From the NCBI RefSeq assembly GCF_900129495.1, contig NZ_FQVX01000006.1, positions 62,001 to 126,000 on the forward strand: DNA of 64,000 bases. Reading direction: 5' to 3'. The notes under the pieces were generated by a model. That model saw nothing but the letters and a program-made list of their open reading frames with translations, ran no database searches and had not been told where the DNA came from. Shown one piece after another: positions 28,361-38,328 of this stretch (positions are counted from its first letter, which is position 1; every line of letters starts with the position of its first letter). This stretch comes from Geodermatophilus nigrescens. Its GTDB lineage: Bacteria > Actinomycetota > Actinomycetes > Mycobacteriales > Geodermatophilaceae. A program made the position numbers and the translations under genes.

Positions 28361-29052
28361 AGTCCACGGCCCTTCGGCGCGGTCCCGGCTCCGGCGGCGG
28401 CCTCGGCCAGATAGGGGTTGGTGGCCCGCTCGCGGCCGATCGTCGTGGCCGGGCCGTGGCCGGGCAGCACGACGGTCTCGTCGTCGAGCGGCAGCACCAC
28501 CTCGCGCAGCGAGGTGAGCATCGCGTCCCAGGAGCCGCCGGGCAGGTCCACCCGGCCGACCGACCCGGCGAACAGCACGTCGCCGGCGAGCAGGCCGGGG
28601 GCCTCCCCGAGGTCGAGGGAGAAGACGACGGAGCCCTGCGTGTGCCCGGGCGCGTGGCGGACGGTCAGCTCGACTCCGGCCAGCGAGAGGACCGCGCCGT
28701 CGTCGAGCGGGCGGACGTCGGCCGGGTCGGGCAGCCGCACGCCGGTGAGCAGCGGGGCCAGCGCCGGGCCGTGCCAGCGGGCCGGGTCGGCGAGCATCCC
28801 GCTGTCGTCGGGGTGCAGGTAGGCGGGGATGTCGTAGCCGTCGCACACGGGCAGGACGGAGAACGTGTGGTCGAGGTGGCCGTGGGTGAGCACGACGGCG
28901 ACCGGCTTGAGCCCGTCCTCGGCCAGCATGCGGGCCAGCGGCTCGACCGCGTCCATGCCGGGGTCGACGACGACGCACTCCGACCGCGGCCCCGTGGCGA
29001 CGGCGTAGCAGTTGGTGCCGAAGGCGCCGGCCGGGAACGAGCGGATGAGCAC
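28357..29052 (-). CDS. Metallo-beta-lactamase-fold hydrolase (glyoxalase II-like)
   Basis: Zinc hydrolase of 231 residues located before hisS, as in many actinobacteria. The metal site is visible: THGHLDHT (HxHxDH), [24 protein letters not shown] and [13 protein letters not shown]. It lacks the C-terminal extension of true glyoxalase II. A thioester or lactone substrate is plausible; none is proven. The GTG start is preceded by TAACCT and six bases, consistent with a leaderless transcript. Divergent from the cyclophilin operon. Confidence 0.92.
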   Translation of the reverse strand: MLIRSFPAGAFGTNCYAVATGPRSECVVVDPGMDAVEPLARMLAEDGLKPVAVVLTHGHLDHTFSVLPVCDGYDIPAYLHPDDSGMLADPARWHGPALAPLLTGVRLPDPADVRPLDDGAVLSLAGVELTVRHAPGHTQGSVVFSLDLGEAPGLLAGDVLFAGSVGRVDLPGGSWDAMLTSLREVVLPLDDETVVLPGHGPATTIGRERATNPYLAEAAAGAGTAPKGRGL

Positions 29053-29218
29053 CCGTGCAGGTTACGCGGGTGATCGTGGCCGCTCCGGTCCGGCAACCGG
29101 GCGCCCACAGGCGCGCCACCTACACTCGCGGACCGACCAGCGGGGAGACCGCGGACCGCGGCCGAGGCCGGATCTGCGCCCCCGCCGCGCAGCCGTCCGT
29201 CCGAGGAGTGTCCGACCC

Positions 29219-30067
29219 GTGCCCACCAACAAGCAGCGGCGGGTTGCCGCGCAGCGGCGCCTGCAGAAGCAGCTCGAGCGCCGCGCCGAGCTGGCCCGCA
29301 AGCGCCGCCGCAACCTGCTCGTCGTCGTCACCGTCGTCGCCGTCGCGGTGGTGGCCGGCGCGGTGGCGCTGTTCGCCGGCATCGGCGGCGACGACCCGGA
29401 CACCGCGGCGGCCACCGGCACCAGCACCAGCGCCGCCCCGGAGGCCACCGCCGCCCCGGCGACGACGAACGCCGACGGCACGGTCACGTGCACCTACGCG
29501 CCCGACACCTCGGGCAACCCGAACCTCACCGAGGCCGGCACCCCGCCCGACCCGGCCGCGACGCCGGCCAGCGGCACCGTGGCGCTGCTCATGAGCACCG
29601 ACCAGGGCGAGATCCCGCTGACCCTCGACCGGGCCAAGGCGCCGTGCGCGGCGGCGAGCTTCGCGTACCTCGCCTCGCAGCAGTTCTTCGACGGCAGCCC
29701 CTGCCACCGCGAGGTCAACCAGCCGACCTTCGGCGTGCTGCAGTGCGGCGACCCGACCGGCACCGGCTCCGGCGGCCCGACCTACAAGTTCGCCGAGGAG
29801 GTCACGCCGGAGACGACCTACCCGCGCGGCACGATCGCCATGGCCAACAGCGGCACCCCGGGCTCCACCGGCAGCCAGTTCTTCCTCTGCTTCGTCGACA
29901 CCCAGCTCTCGCCGGACTACACCGCCGTCGGCACCGTCGACGAGGCGGGCCTGGCCGTGCTCGACACCATCGCCGCGGCCGGCAACGACGGCTCGTTCGA
30001 GCCCAGCCCGGGCGGCGGCGCGCCCAACCTCCCGGTGACCATCCAGACGATGACCGTCGTCGGATGA
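29219..30067 (+). CDS. Membrane-anchored cyclophilin-type peptidyl-prolyl isomerase
   Basis: Predicted extracytoplasmic protein-folding catalyst, 282 residues. The N-terminus is basic (NKQRRVAAQRRLQKQ), then one membrane helix at about 33-54. A low-complexity Ala/Thr linker follows. The cyclophilin domain from about residue 120 shows QGEIPLTLDRAKAPCAAASF, FFDGSPCHREV, YPRGTIAMANSGTPGSTGSQFFL and SPDYTAVGTVDEAG. The catalytic Arg is replaced by a HR pair within CHREV, as in close relatives. A GAGGAG site is upstream of the GTG and a TACACT -10-like hexamer is at 29119-29124. ATGA overlap with the next gene. Confidence 0.9.
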   Translation: MPTNKQRRVAAQRRLQKQLERRAELARKRRRNLLVVVTVVAVAVVAGAVALFAGIGGDDPDTAAATGTSTSAAPEATAAPATTNADGTVTCTYAPDTSGNPNLTEAGTPPDPAATPASGTVALLMSTDQGEIPLTLDRAKAPCAAASFAYLASQQFFDGSPCHREVNQPTFGVLQCGDPTGTGSGGPTYKFAEEVTPETTYPRGTIAMANSGTPGSTGSQFFLCFVDTQLSPDYTAVGTVDEAGLAVLDTIAAAGNDGSFEPSPGGGAPNLPVTIQTMTVVG

Positions 30068-30786
30068 GCCGCCGGCTGCGCGCCGGGCTGCTCGCCGGCG
30101 CGCTGGTGCCCCTGGCCGCCGCGTGCGGGGGCGACGTGTCCGGGTCCGCCGCGCCCGCCTCCACCGGGGGCGGGGGCGGCGGCACGGGCGCCGACCCGAC
30201 GGGGGCGACGGCGACCTGCGAGTGGGTCGCCGCCCGGTCGGGCAACCCCTACGCCGTGGACGTCGCCCCGCCCGGGGCCCGGGTGCCCGCGGAGGGCACC
30301 GTGACGCTGCGCATGGCGACGTCGCTCGGCGAGATCGGCCTGGTCCTCGACCGGGCCGGCGCCCCGTGCGCCGCGGCCAGCACGCTGCACCTGGCGGAGG
30401 AGGGCTTCTTCGACGGCTCGGCCTGCCACCGCGAGGTCGACGGCGGCGGCCTGCAGGTGCTGCAGTGCGGCGACCCGACCGGCACCGGCGCGGGCGGGCC
30501 CACCTACGCGTTCGCCACCGACGTCGACGGCGACGAGACCTATCCCCGCGGCACGATCGCGATGGCCAACAGCGGCCAGGGCCTCGACGGCAGCCAGTTC
30601 TTCCTCGTGTGGGGCGACAGCCTGCTCTCCCCCGACTACACGGTGGTCGGCACGGTCGACGACGCCGGGCTCGCGGTGCTCGACGCGGTCGCCGCCAACG
30701 GCAACGACGGCTCGCTGGACCCCTCCCCCGGCGGCGGCGCCCCGACCGTCCCGGTGACCATCACCTCGATGGCGCCCGTCGGGTGA
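30064..30786 (+). CDS. Cyclophilin-type peptidyl-prolyl isomerase, lipoprotein
   Basis: Paralogue of the preceding gene, 240 residues. A type II signal peptide is evident (RRLRAGLLAGALVPLAAAC), with the lipobox LAAAC, so it is probably a lipoprotein on the outer face of the membrane. A Gly-rich linker is followed by the cyclophilin domain: LGEIGLVLDRAGAPCAAAS, FFDGSACHREVDG, YPRGTIAMANSG, GSQFFLVWGD and SPDYTVVGTVDDAG. The two isomerases share the same C-terminal PSPGGGAP segment, indicating tandem duplication. The ATG and GTGA overlaps make a three-gene unit with the methyltransferase. Confidence 0.9.
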   Translation: MSRRLRAGLLAGALVPLAAACGGDVSGSAAPASTGGGGGGTGADPTGATATCEWVAARSGNPYAVDVAPPGARVPAEGTVTLRMATSLGEIGLVLDRAGAPCAAASTLHLAEEGFFDGSACHREVDGGGLQVLQCGDPTGTGAGGPTYAFATDVDGDETYPRGTIAMANSGQGLDGSQFFLVWGDSLLSPDYTVVGTVDDAGLAVLDAVAANGNDGSLDPSPGGGAPTVPVTITSMAPVG

Positions 30787-31430
30787 CCCCCCGCCCGGAC
30801 CCCTACGCGGGGTTCCCCGAGGGGTTCTTCGACCGCGCCGACGAGCGGCCCGACGCGGAGTTCTACGGCCCGCCGCGGCTGGTCACCCACATCGACGACG
30901 GCGCGATCGCCGCGGTCGGCGGCCTCTACGCCGAGCTCGGCATCGACGGGTCGGCCCCGGCGCCCACCCGGGTGCTGGACCTCATGTCGTCGTGGGTGTC
31001 GCACTTCCGCACCCCGCCGGCGGAGCTGGTCGTGCTCGGCATGAACGCCGCCGAGCTGGCCGCCAATCCTGCCGCCACCGAGCAGGTGGTGCACGACCTC
31101 AACGCCGACCCGCGGCTGCCCTTGCCCGACGGCGACGTCGACGCGGCGGTGTGCTGCGTGTCGATCGACTACCTGACCCGGCCGGTCGAGGTGCTCGCCG
31201 AGGTGGGCCGGGTGCTGCGCCCGGGTGGGGTGCTCGCGGTGACGTTCTCCAACCGGTGCTTCCCCACCAAGGCGGTGCGGGGCTGGCTGGCCACCTCCGA
31301 CGAGCAGCACGGCGCCCTGGTGGCCGAGCTGGTCCGGCGCAGCGGCGCCTTCGGCGAGCCCGCGGTGTCCCTGCGCACCCCGCCGGGCCCGGGCGACCCG
31401 CTGTGGGCCGTGGTGGCGCACCGGGCCTGA
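30783..31430 (+). CDS. SAM-dependent methyltransferase (class I)
   Basis: Protein of 215 residues with a Methyltransf_11-like core. Motif I is in TRVLDLMSSWVSHF and motif III/IV in DVDAAVCCVSIDYLTRPVEVLAEVGRVL (two short segments). The post-I loop LRPGGVLAVTFSNRCFPTKAV is diagnostic of this subgroup. Motif I lacks the usual GxGxG, having DLMSSW instead, which is a known variant. The GTG start overlaps the preceding stop (GTGA). Substrate unknown. It converges on the Gls24-like gene, with six bases between them. Confidence 0.85.
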   Translation: MTPRPDPYAGFPEGFFDRADERPDAEFYGPPRLVTHIDDGAIAAVGGLYAELGIDGSAPAPTRVLDLMSSWVSHFRTPPAELVVLGMNAAELAANPAATEQVVHDLNADPRLPLPDGDVDAAVCCVSIDYLTRPVEVLAEVGRVLRPGGVLAVTFSNRCFPTKAVRGWLATSDEQHGALVAELVRRSGAFGEPAVSLRTPPGPGDPLWAVVAHRA

Positions 31431-31436
31431 GGCCCG

Positions 31437-31880
31437 TCAGAACAGGTCGTCGACCTCGACGTCGACGGCGGCGACCGGCAGCCCGAACGCCGCCTCCGCC
31501 ACGCCGGTGACGCGGGTGCGCACCGCCTCGACCAGCGGCGGCAGGGACTGCCCGGCGCGCGCGGCGACGGTCAGCGCCACCCGCAACTCCCCGTCGGCGA
31601 CGGCGGCCCGGCAGGTGCCGGCGCGGACGTCGCCGAGCTCGTCGACGGCGGCGAGGAGCAGCCGGGTGACCGTCCGCTCGGACACCTCGACACGCGCCCC
31701 CGGCTCGGCCGACAGGACCAGCGCGCCCGGCACCCGGGGCTCGGCCCGGACGACCGCCATGACGCGCTCGACCAACGCCGGCGGCGCCTGGAGCGCGGCG
31801 TCCTCCGCCCGGGCGGCGCGGGTGGCCGCGGAGAGCGGGTCGTCGGGCGGCGGAGCCCCGCCGGCGTCGGTCAGCGCCAT
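31437..31880 (-). CDS. Asp23/Gls24-like envelope stress protein
   Basis: Protein of 147 residues. The Asp23/Gls24-type domain covers about residues 35-145: ALVERVMAVVRAEPRVPGALVL, VSERTVTRLLLAAVDELGDVRAG, GELRVALTVAARAGQSLPPLVEAVRTRV and FGLPVAAVDVEVDDLF, shown here in part. The N-terminus is acidic and polar. The start codon overlaps the end of the sigma factor gene by ten bases, so the pair is co-translated, occupying the place where an anti-sigma gene would usually sit. It is one of several Gls24 paralogues in this region. No membrane segment. Confidence 0.82.
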   Translation of the reverse strand: MALTDAGGAPPPDDPLSAATRAARAEDAALQAPPALVERVMAVVRAEPRVPGALVLSAEPGARVEVSERTVTRLLLAAVDELGDVRAGTCRAAVADGELRVALTVAARAGQSLPPLVEAVRTRVTGVAEAAFGLPVAAVDVEVDDLF

Positions 31881-32431
31881 GCCGACATCGCCTCCGCGAG
31901 GTCGGCGCGGGCGCGGGCCAGCCGGCCGCGGACCGCCGCCGGGCTGGAGCCGACGGCCGCGGCGATCTCCTCGTAGCTGCGGTCGTGCAGCTCGCGCAGC
32001 ACCCACACCGCGCGCTGCTCGGGGGTCAGCCCGTCGAGCGCGGCCCGCAGCGCGCGGACGCCCGCCGCGGCCTCGGCGACCCGGGCGGGCGACCCGGCCG
32101 GTCGGGCGTCGGGCAGCCGCTCGAGGTCCTCGGCGGGCACGCTGCGGCGGTCGCGCAGCCGGTTGAGGCAGCGGTTGGTGGTGGTGCGGTACAGCCAGCC
32201 GCCCACGGCGTCGCCGTCGCGCAGGTCGGGCAGCCGGCGCCAGGCGGTGACGAAGACGTCCTGCACCACGTCCTCCGCCTCCTGCCGGTCGGCCAGCATC
32301 CGCACCGCCAGCCGGTACAGGACTGTCTGGTATCTCAGCACGAGTTGCTCGAACGCGCCGGTGTCCCCGGCTCGCGCCTCCGCCACCAGGACCGCGTCGG
32401 GGACGGGCTGCTCCGGCTCGGCGGCGCTCAC
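31871..32431 (-). CDS. ECF-type RNA polymerase sigma factor
   Basis: Sigma-70 group 4 protein of 186 residues. Region 2 is FEQLVLRYQTVLYRLAVRML, DVVQDVFVTAWRRLPDLR and GWLYRTTTNRCLNRLR; region 4 is LTPEQRAVWVLRELHDRSYEEIAAAVGSS with the helix-turn-helix AVRGRLARARADL. No zinc-binding anti-sigma gene is adjacent; instead a Gls24-like gene overlaps the 3' end. The GTG at 32431 fits the length of the family. A perfect 36-bp palindrome lies 30 bases upstream. Confidence 0.93.
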   Translation of the reverse strand: MSAAEPEQPVPDAVLVAEARAGDTGAFEQLVLRYQTVLYRLAVRMLADRQEAEDVVQDVFVTAWRRLPDLRDGDAVGGWLYRTTTNRCLNRLRDRRSVPAEDLERLPDARPAGSPARVAEAAAGVRALRAALDGLTPEQRAVWVLRELHDRSYEEIAAAVGSSPAAVRGRLARARADLAEAMSAWR

Positions 32432-32460
32432 GGAGGGTCCTGGGGCACCGCGTCACCGTG

Positions 32461-32496
32461 CCAGCGGCCCGGCGTGCGCGCACGCCGGGCCGCTGG
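32461..32496. terminator. Perfect 36-bp palindrome, probable terminator of the CsbD-like gene
   Basis: The sequence is identical to its own reverse complement across all 36 bases. The arms begin CCAGCGGCCCGGCGTG and meet at CGCG. It lies 18 bases after the csbD-like stop and 29 bases before the sigma factor GTG on the same strand. It can terminate csbD-like transcription or act as an operator or attenuator for the sigma gene. Confidence 0.65.
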
Positions 32497-32514
32497 ACCG
32501 TGGCGTACCGGGAC

Positions 32515-32691
32515 TCAGCCGCGGCGGAAGGCGTCCTCGACCGACTCCCCCGCCTGCTCCGCGTCGGCCCCCGCCTGGTCGGCCCGGCCCTCGTCCTCGA
32601 GGCGTTCGTCGCCGGTGGCCGTGCCCGCGGCCTCCTCCGCCGTGCCCGCGAGCTCCTCCGCCTCGTTGCTGATCCCGTCGCCGAGGCTCAT
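32515..32691 (-). CDS. CsbD-like small acidic stress protein
   Basis: A 58-residue acidic protein: MSLGDGISNEAEELAGTAEE, then AAGTATGDERLEDEGRADQAG and a final EDAFRRG. The pattern of short amphipathic repeats (EELAGTAEEAAG, LEDEGRADQAGAD) is that of CsbD/YjbJ proteins, induced by general stress and of unknown molecular role. GGAGGAG precedes the ATG and is paired in a leader hairpin (32694-32737). The gene is divergent from the Asp23 operon and ends at a perfect palindrome. Confidence 0.82.
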   Translation of the reverse strand: MSLGDGISNEAEELAGTAEEAAGTATGDERLEDEGRADQAGADAEQAGESVEDAFRRG

Positions 32692-32693
32692 GT

Positions 32694-32737
32694 CTCCTCC
32701 TCGTCGGGGCGGCCGTTCCGCCCGTCCCGAGGAGGAG
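32694..32737 (-). promoter_or_regulatory. Leader hairpin sequestering the csbD-like ribosome-binding site
   Basis: In the minus-strand RNA, CTCCTCCTCG (32737-32728) can pair with CGAGGAGGAG (32703-32694), the Shine-Dalgarno itself, two bases before the ATG. An inner stem GGGCGG/CCGCCC (32723-32718 with 32712-32707) closes a small loop. Pairing is seen; translational control (temperature, antisense or protein) is inference. Confidence 0.5.
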
Positions 32738-32886
32738 CCGCGACGGGCTCCTCCGTCACGCGGACGACCCGGTGACGGGGGTCACACGAGGATCCGCGCC
32801 CCTCCGCGTGACGAACGCCGATCGACCGGGTCCTACCTGGTGACGCGCCATCCGGTCGCGTCCGTCCGACCGAGGGAGGAGACCTC

Positions 32887-33408
32887 ATGCGCACCACGAC
32901 CAGCAGCACCTCCGGCAGCACCTCCGGCACCACCAGCAGCGCCACCGCCGGCACCTCCGCGGCCCCCGCCGTCGCCACCCGCCAGTCGCCCGCCCCGACG
33001 GCAGGTAGCGCCCTGGTCGCCGGCAGCCACGGCAGGACGACCATCGCCGACACCGTCGTCTCGAAGATCGCCGGGATGGCCGCCCGCGAGGTCAGCGGCG
33101 TCCACAGCCTCGGCGGCGGCGTCGCGCGCGCCTTCGGCGCCATCCGCGAGCGCATCCCCGGCTCCGGCGGCCCGAACGTGGCCCAGGGCGTGTCGGTCGA
33201 GGTGGGCGAGACCCAGGCCGCCGTCGACATCGACATCGTCGCCGAGTACGGCGTCTCCATCGCCGACCTGGCCGCGGGCATCCGCCGCAACGTGATCACC
33301 AGCCTGGAGCGGATGACGGGGCTGGAGGTCGTCGAGGTCAACATCAGCGTCAACGATGTCCACCTCCCCAGCGACGAGGAGGCCGAGCAGCCCAGCCGGG
33401 TCGCGTGA
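32887..33408 (+). CDS. Asp23/Gls24 family envelope stress protein
   Basis: First gene of a seven-gene plus-strand operon; 173 residues. A Ser/Thr/Ala-rich N-terminus of about 45 residues precedes a canonical Asp23 domain: TTIADTVVSKIAGMAAREVSGV, ARAFGAIRERIPG, GVSVEVGETQAAVDIDIVAEYG, LAAGIRRNVITSLERMTGLEV and VNISVNDVHLP, quoted as separate pieces. In Staphylococcus, Asp23 is tethered to the membrane by AmaP and helps envelope homeostasis; the downstream AmaP-like genes suggest the same here. GGGAGGAG lies before the ATG. Upstream 32692-32886 is the divergent intergenic region shared with csbD. Confidence 0.92.
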   Translation: MRTTTSSTSGSTSGTTSSATAGTSAAPAVATRQSPAPTAGSALVAGSHGRTTIADTVVSKIAGMAAREVSGVHSLGGGVARAFGAIRERIPGSGGPNVAQGVSVEVGETQAAVDIDIVAEYGVSIADLAAGIRRNVITSLERMTGLEVVEVNISVNDVHLPSDEEAEQPSRVA

Positions 33409-33761
33409 GCGCCCCCGTGACCGGCGCGGTGGACGCCGACCGGGTGGCGGCGGCCCTCGCCGCCGTCCCCGGGGTGGCCGGCCTCACCGCCGGCCCGGCC
33501 GGGGCGGGCACCTACCTCCCCGGCCGGCGGGTCGACGGCGTCGTGCTGACCGCGGTGCCCGGCGGGCGCCCGGACCGGGTGACCGTCCACGTGGTCGCCG
33601 CCGCCGGGACGGCGGTCCGCGAGGTGGCCGCCGCCGTCCGCGAGGCGGTGGCGGCGGTCGCCCCGGGCTCCCCGGTGGACGTCGTCGTCGAGGACGTCGT
33701 CGTCGAGGACGTCGCCGAGCCCGTCCCCGTGCCCCCGGCGCCGGGCGGCGGCCGGCCGTGA
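33405..33761 (+). CDS. Divergent Asp23-like protein
   Basis: Protein of 118 residues starting at a GTG that overlaps the previous stop (GTGA). The secondary-structure pattern mirrors an Asp23 domain: DADRVAAALAAVPGVAGLTAG, then TVHVVAAAGTAVREVAAAVREAV and DVVVEDVVVEDVAEPVP. Sequence similarity to canonical Asp23 is weak, so the assignment rests on pattern and operon context. The tail contains a direct repeat (VVVEDVVVEDV) derived from a 12-base DNA duplication. Soluble; no catalytic motif. Confidence 0.75.
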   Translation: MSAPVTGAVDADRVAAALAAVPGVAGLTAGPAGAGTYLPGRRVDGVVLTAVPGGRPDRVTVHVVAAAGTAVREVAAAVREAVAAVAPGSPVDVVVEDVVVEDVAEPVPVPPAPGGGRP

Positions 33762-34012
33762 CCCCGTCCGACGACGCCGCCCGGCGCCGGGCCGAGCGCG
33801 CGTGGGTCCGGGAGCACCACCCGGACCGCGGCGGCGACCCGGCGGTGTTCGCCGCCGGGCTCGCCGCCCTCCGGGCCGGCCGCTCCCCCGACGCGCCGGC
33901 CGCCCGGTCGGCCGGCGCCCGCGTCACCGTCGTCCGCGCCCGCGGGCCCCGCGCCTGGCTGCGGCGCCTGCTCGGCCCGCGCCGCCGCACCCCACCCCGC
34001 ACCCTCCGCTGA
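33758..34012 (+). CDS. Small HPD-motif (J-domain-like) protein
   Basis: An 84-residue basic protein beginning TPSDDAARRRAERAWVREHH. The segment REHHPDRGGDPAVFAAGLAAL matches the HPD loop and helix III of a J-domain, with the usual HPDRGG signature, but helix IV and the zinc-finger/C-terminal parts of DnaJ are absent. The C-terminus is very Arg-rich (RAWLRRLLGPRRRT). If functional it could stimulate an Hsp70, linking the Asp23 complex to chaperones; this is inference. GTGA overlap with the upstream gene. Confidence 0.68.
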   Translation: MTPSDDAARRRAERAWVREHHPDRGGDPAVFAAGLAALRAGRSPDAPAARSAGARVTVVRARGPRAWLRRLLGPRRRTPPRTLR

Positions 34013-34029
34013 CCTCCCAGGAGAAGTCC

Positions 34030-34212
34030 ATGCGTCCCAGCCTCGCCGGCCTGCTGGTCGGCCTCGTCCTCGGCCTCGCGGCCGCCTTCGGCGGCTTCGT
34101 CGCCTTCCTGCTCGTCGCCGTCCTCGGCGCGGCGGGCTTCCTCGTCGGCCAGGTGGTCGAGGGCCGGATCGACCTGTCCGGCTACCTGAGCGGGAGCGGG
34201 GGACGCCGGTGA
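34030..34212 (+). CDS. DUF2273 small membrane protein
   Basis: A 60-residue protein consisting mostly of two hydrophobic stretches (LLVGLVLGLAAAFGGFVAFL and LVAVLGAAGFLVGQVV). It ends in a polar tail (EGRIDLSGYLSGSGG). DUF2273 proteins typically sit between Asp23 genes and have no known enzyme activity. AGGAGA lies before the ATG. GTGA overlap with the following Asp23 gene indicates coupled translation. Confidence 0.85.
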   Translation: MRPSLAGLLVGLVLGLAAAFGGFVAFLLVAVLGAAGFLVGQVVEGRIDLSGYLSGSGGRR

Positions 34213-34610
34213 GCGCCCCCGCACCGCCCGGTGACCTCCCCGGAGCCGCCCTCCCCGATCCCGCCGCCCGCGGGCGGCTGACCGTCGCCGACCGCGCCGT
34301 CGAGCGGATCGCCGCCCAGGCCGCGGCGGAGGTCGACCGGGCCACCGGCGCACCCCGCCGGGTGCTCGGGATCGCCGTCGGCGGCGCCGACGACCGCCCG
34401 CAGGTCAGTGCCCGGGTGGACTGGCCGGTGGCCACCGTCGCCGTGACCATGTCGGTCTCCTGGCCGGCGCCGGTGCTGCAGGTGACCGAGCAGGTGCGCC
34501 GGCACGTGGAGGAGCGGCTGGCCACGCTGGCCGGGGTCCGCACCGCCGGCGTCGACGTGCGCGTCACCGCGCTGACCGGCGCGGCCGACCGCGATCGGCG
34601 GGTGAGCTGA
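34209..34610 (+). CDS. Asp23/Gls24 family protein (second in operon)
   Basis: A 133-residue Asp23-domain protein. Recognisable parts are LTVADRAVERIAAQAAAEV, VSARVDWPVATVAVTMSVSW, VLQVTEQVRRHVEERLATLAG and VDVRVTALTG. It is shorter than the first Asp23 copy and lacks the Ser/Thr-rich leader. It begins with GTG overlapping the DUF2273 stop and is followed two bases later by an AmaP/DUF6286-like gene. Confidence 0.88.
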   Translation: MSAPAPPGDLPGAALPDPAARGRLTVADRAVERIAAQAAAEVDRATGAPRRVLGIAVGGADDRPQVSARVDWPVATVAVTMSVSWPAPVLQVTEQVRRHVEERLATLAGVRTAGVDVRVTALTGAADRDRRVS

Positions 34611-34612
34611 CC

Positions 34613-35149
34613 GTGCGCACCCTCGACCGGGTCCTCGCCGTCCTGCTCGCCGCCGGCGGCCTCGTCCTCGGCGTGCTCGTCGTCGTCGAGGTGGTCGCCG
34701 CCGGGCTCGGCCGCCCGCCCGTGGCGCTGCCGTACTCCCCCGTCGCCGCGTGGCTGCGCGAGACGCCGTGGTCGTCGGCCGCCGCGCTGGCGGTCGCCGC
34801 CGGGCTCGCCGTGCTCGGCCTGGCACTGCTGGTCGCCGAGCTCGCGCCGCGCCGCCGCACCGATCTGGTGCTGACCGGCGACGACCCCGCCACCACCGCC
34901 ACGCTCTCGGTCCGCAGCCTCGCCCGCGTGCTCGAGTCGGCCGCCACCGGCGTCCCCGGGGTCGAGCGCGCCTCGGCGCGGGTCCGCCGCCGGCGGGCCC
35001 GGCTGTCGGTGCACGTCCCCGTGCGCGACGGCGAGGAGGCCACCCGGATCGGCCGCGAGGCGCAGTCCGCCGCGTCGGCCGCCCTCGACGCCCTGTCCCT
35101 GCGCGCGGCCCCGCGGCTGCGCGTCCGCACCCGCCAGGAGGTCCGGTGA
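34613..35149 (+). CDS. DUF6286-type membrane protein of the Asp23 operon
   Basis: Protein of 178 residues. Two membrane helices lie at about 8-32 (VLAVLLAAGGLVLGVLVVVE) and 57-78 (ALAVAAGLAVLGLALLVAEL). A cytoplasmic C-terminal domain follows with an Asp23-interacting pattern ([44 protein letters not shown]). The architecture resembles AmaP, which anchors Asp23 to the membrane. The GTG lies two bases after the previous stop; GTGA overlap with the next gene. Confidence 0.82.
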   Translation: MRTLDRVLAVLLAAGGLVLGVLVVVEVVAAGLGRPPVALPYSPVAAWLRETPWSSAAALAVAAGLAVLGLALLVAELAPRRRTDLVLTGDDPATTATLSVRSLARVLESAATGVPGVERASARVRRRRARLSVHVPVRDGEEATRIGREAQSAASAALDALSLRAAPRLRVRTRQEVR

Positions 35150-35813
35150 CACCGACCGCCCCCACCCCGACCGCCCCTACCGTCCCCGCCCCGGCGTCCG
35201 GCGGCCCGCCTGCCGGCCCGGCGGCGCTGCGGCCCCGCACCCGCGCCCGCGGCGTCGTCCGCGCCAACCGGCTGGTGCTCGCACTGGTGGGCCTGCTGCT
35301 CGCCGGTGCCGGCGGCGCCGCGCTGGCCGCCGGTTCGGGCGCGTTCGGCGGCGGGGTCGCCGACCGGCCGGTGCTCGACGGGTCGGTGTCGCGCTTCGCC
35401 GAGGCGCACGGCTGGTACTGGCCGGTCGTGGCGGTCGGCGCCGGGCTGGTCGCGCTGCTGTCCCTGTGGTGGCTGCTCGCCCAGGCCCGCAGCGACCGCG
35501 TCTCCGCGCTGCCGCTGTCCCGCGACCCGCGGCGCGGCCACACCGACCTCGACGCCGCCGCGCTCACCGGCGCGGTCGAGGACGAGGTCGAGGGCTACCG
35601 CGGCGTCGCCCGGGCGCGCGCGGCGCTCTCCGGCGCCGCCACCGCCCCGGCGCTGGCGCTCACCGTCACCCTCGACGGCCGCGTCGGCCCCGGCGAGCTG
35701 CACCCGCGGGTGGTCCAGGGCGCCGTGGCGCACGCCCGGCAGGCCCTGGGCCGCCCGGACCTGCCGGCCCGGGTGGAGTTCGTGCTGCCGCGCCGCCCCC
35801 GCCGGGACGTGCG

Positions 35814-35817
<4 letters not shown>
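35146..35817 (+). CDS. AmaP-like alkaline shock membrane anchor
   Basis: Protein of 223 residues with a Pro/Thr-rich N-terminus ([17 protein letters not shown]). Two membrane helices are at about 45-66 ([19 protein letters not shown]) and 93-113 ([20 protein letters not shown]). The C-terminal soluble domain ([36 protein letters not shown]) is like AmaP/DUF6286 proteins. Last gene of the Asp23 operon. Its TAG stop shares the CTAG palindrome with the convergent rel gene, so the two coding regions overlap by four bases with no room for a terminator. Confidence 0.8.
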
Positions 35818-38237
<2,420 letters not shown>

Positions 38238-38285
38238 GGCGGACTCCTGCCTTCGGGGGGAGGACCTCCCCTCCCATGCTAGCCG

Positions 38286-38311
38286 CGCCCGGCCGGGGAA
38301 CCGGCCGGGCG
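38286..38311 (-). terminator. Hairpin downstream of apt
   Basis: CGCCCGGCCGG (38286-38296), loop GGAA, CCGGCCGGGCG (38301-38311): eleven perfect pairs. It lies 18 bases after the apt stop and upstream of the rel start. Confidence 0.7.
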
Positions 38312-38328
38312 GGCCCGAGTCGTGACCC

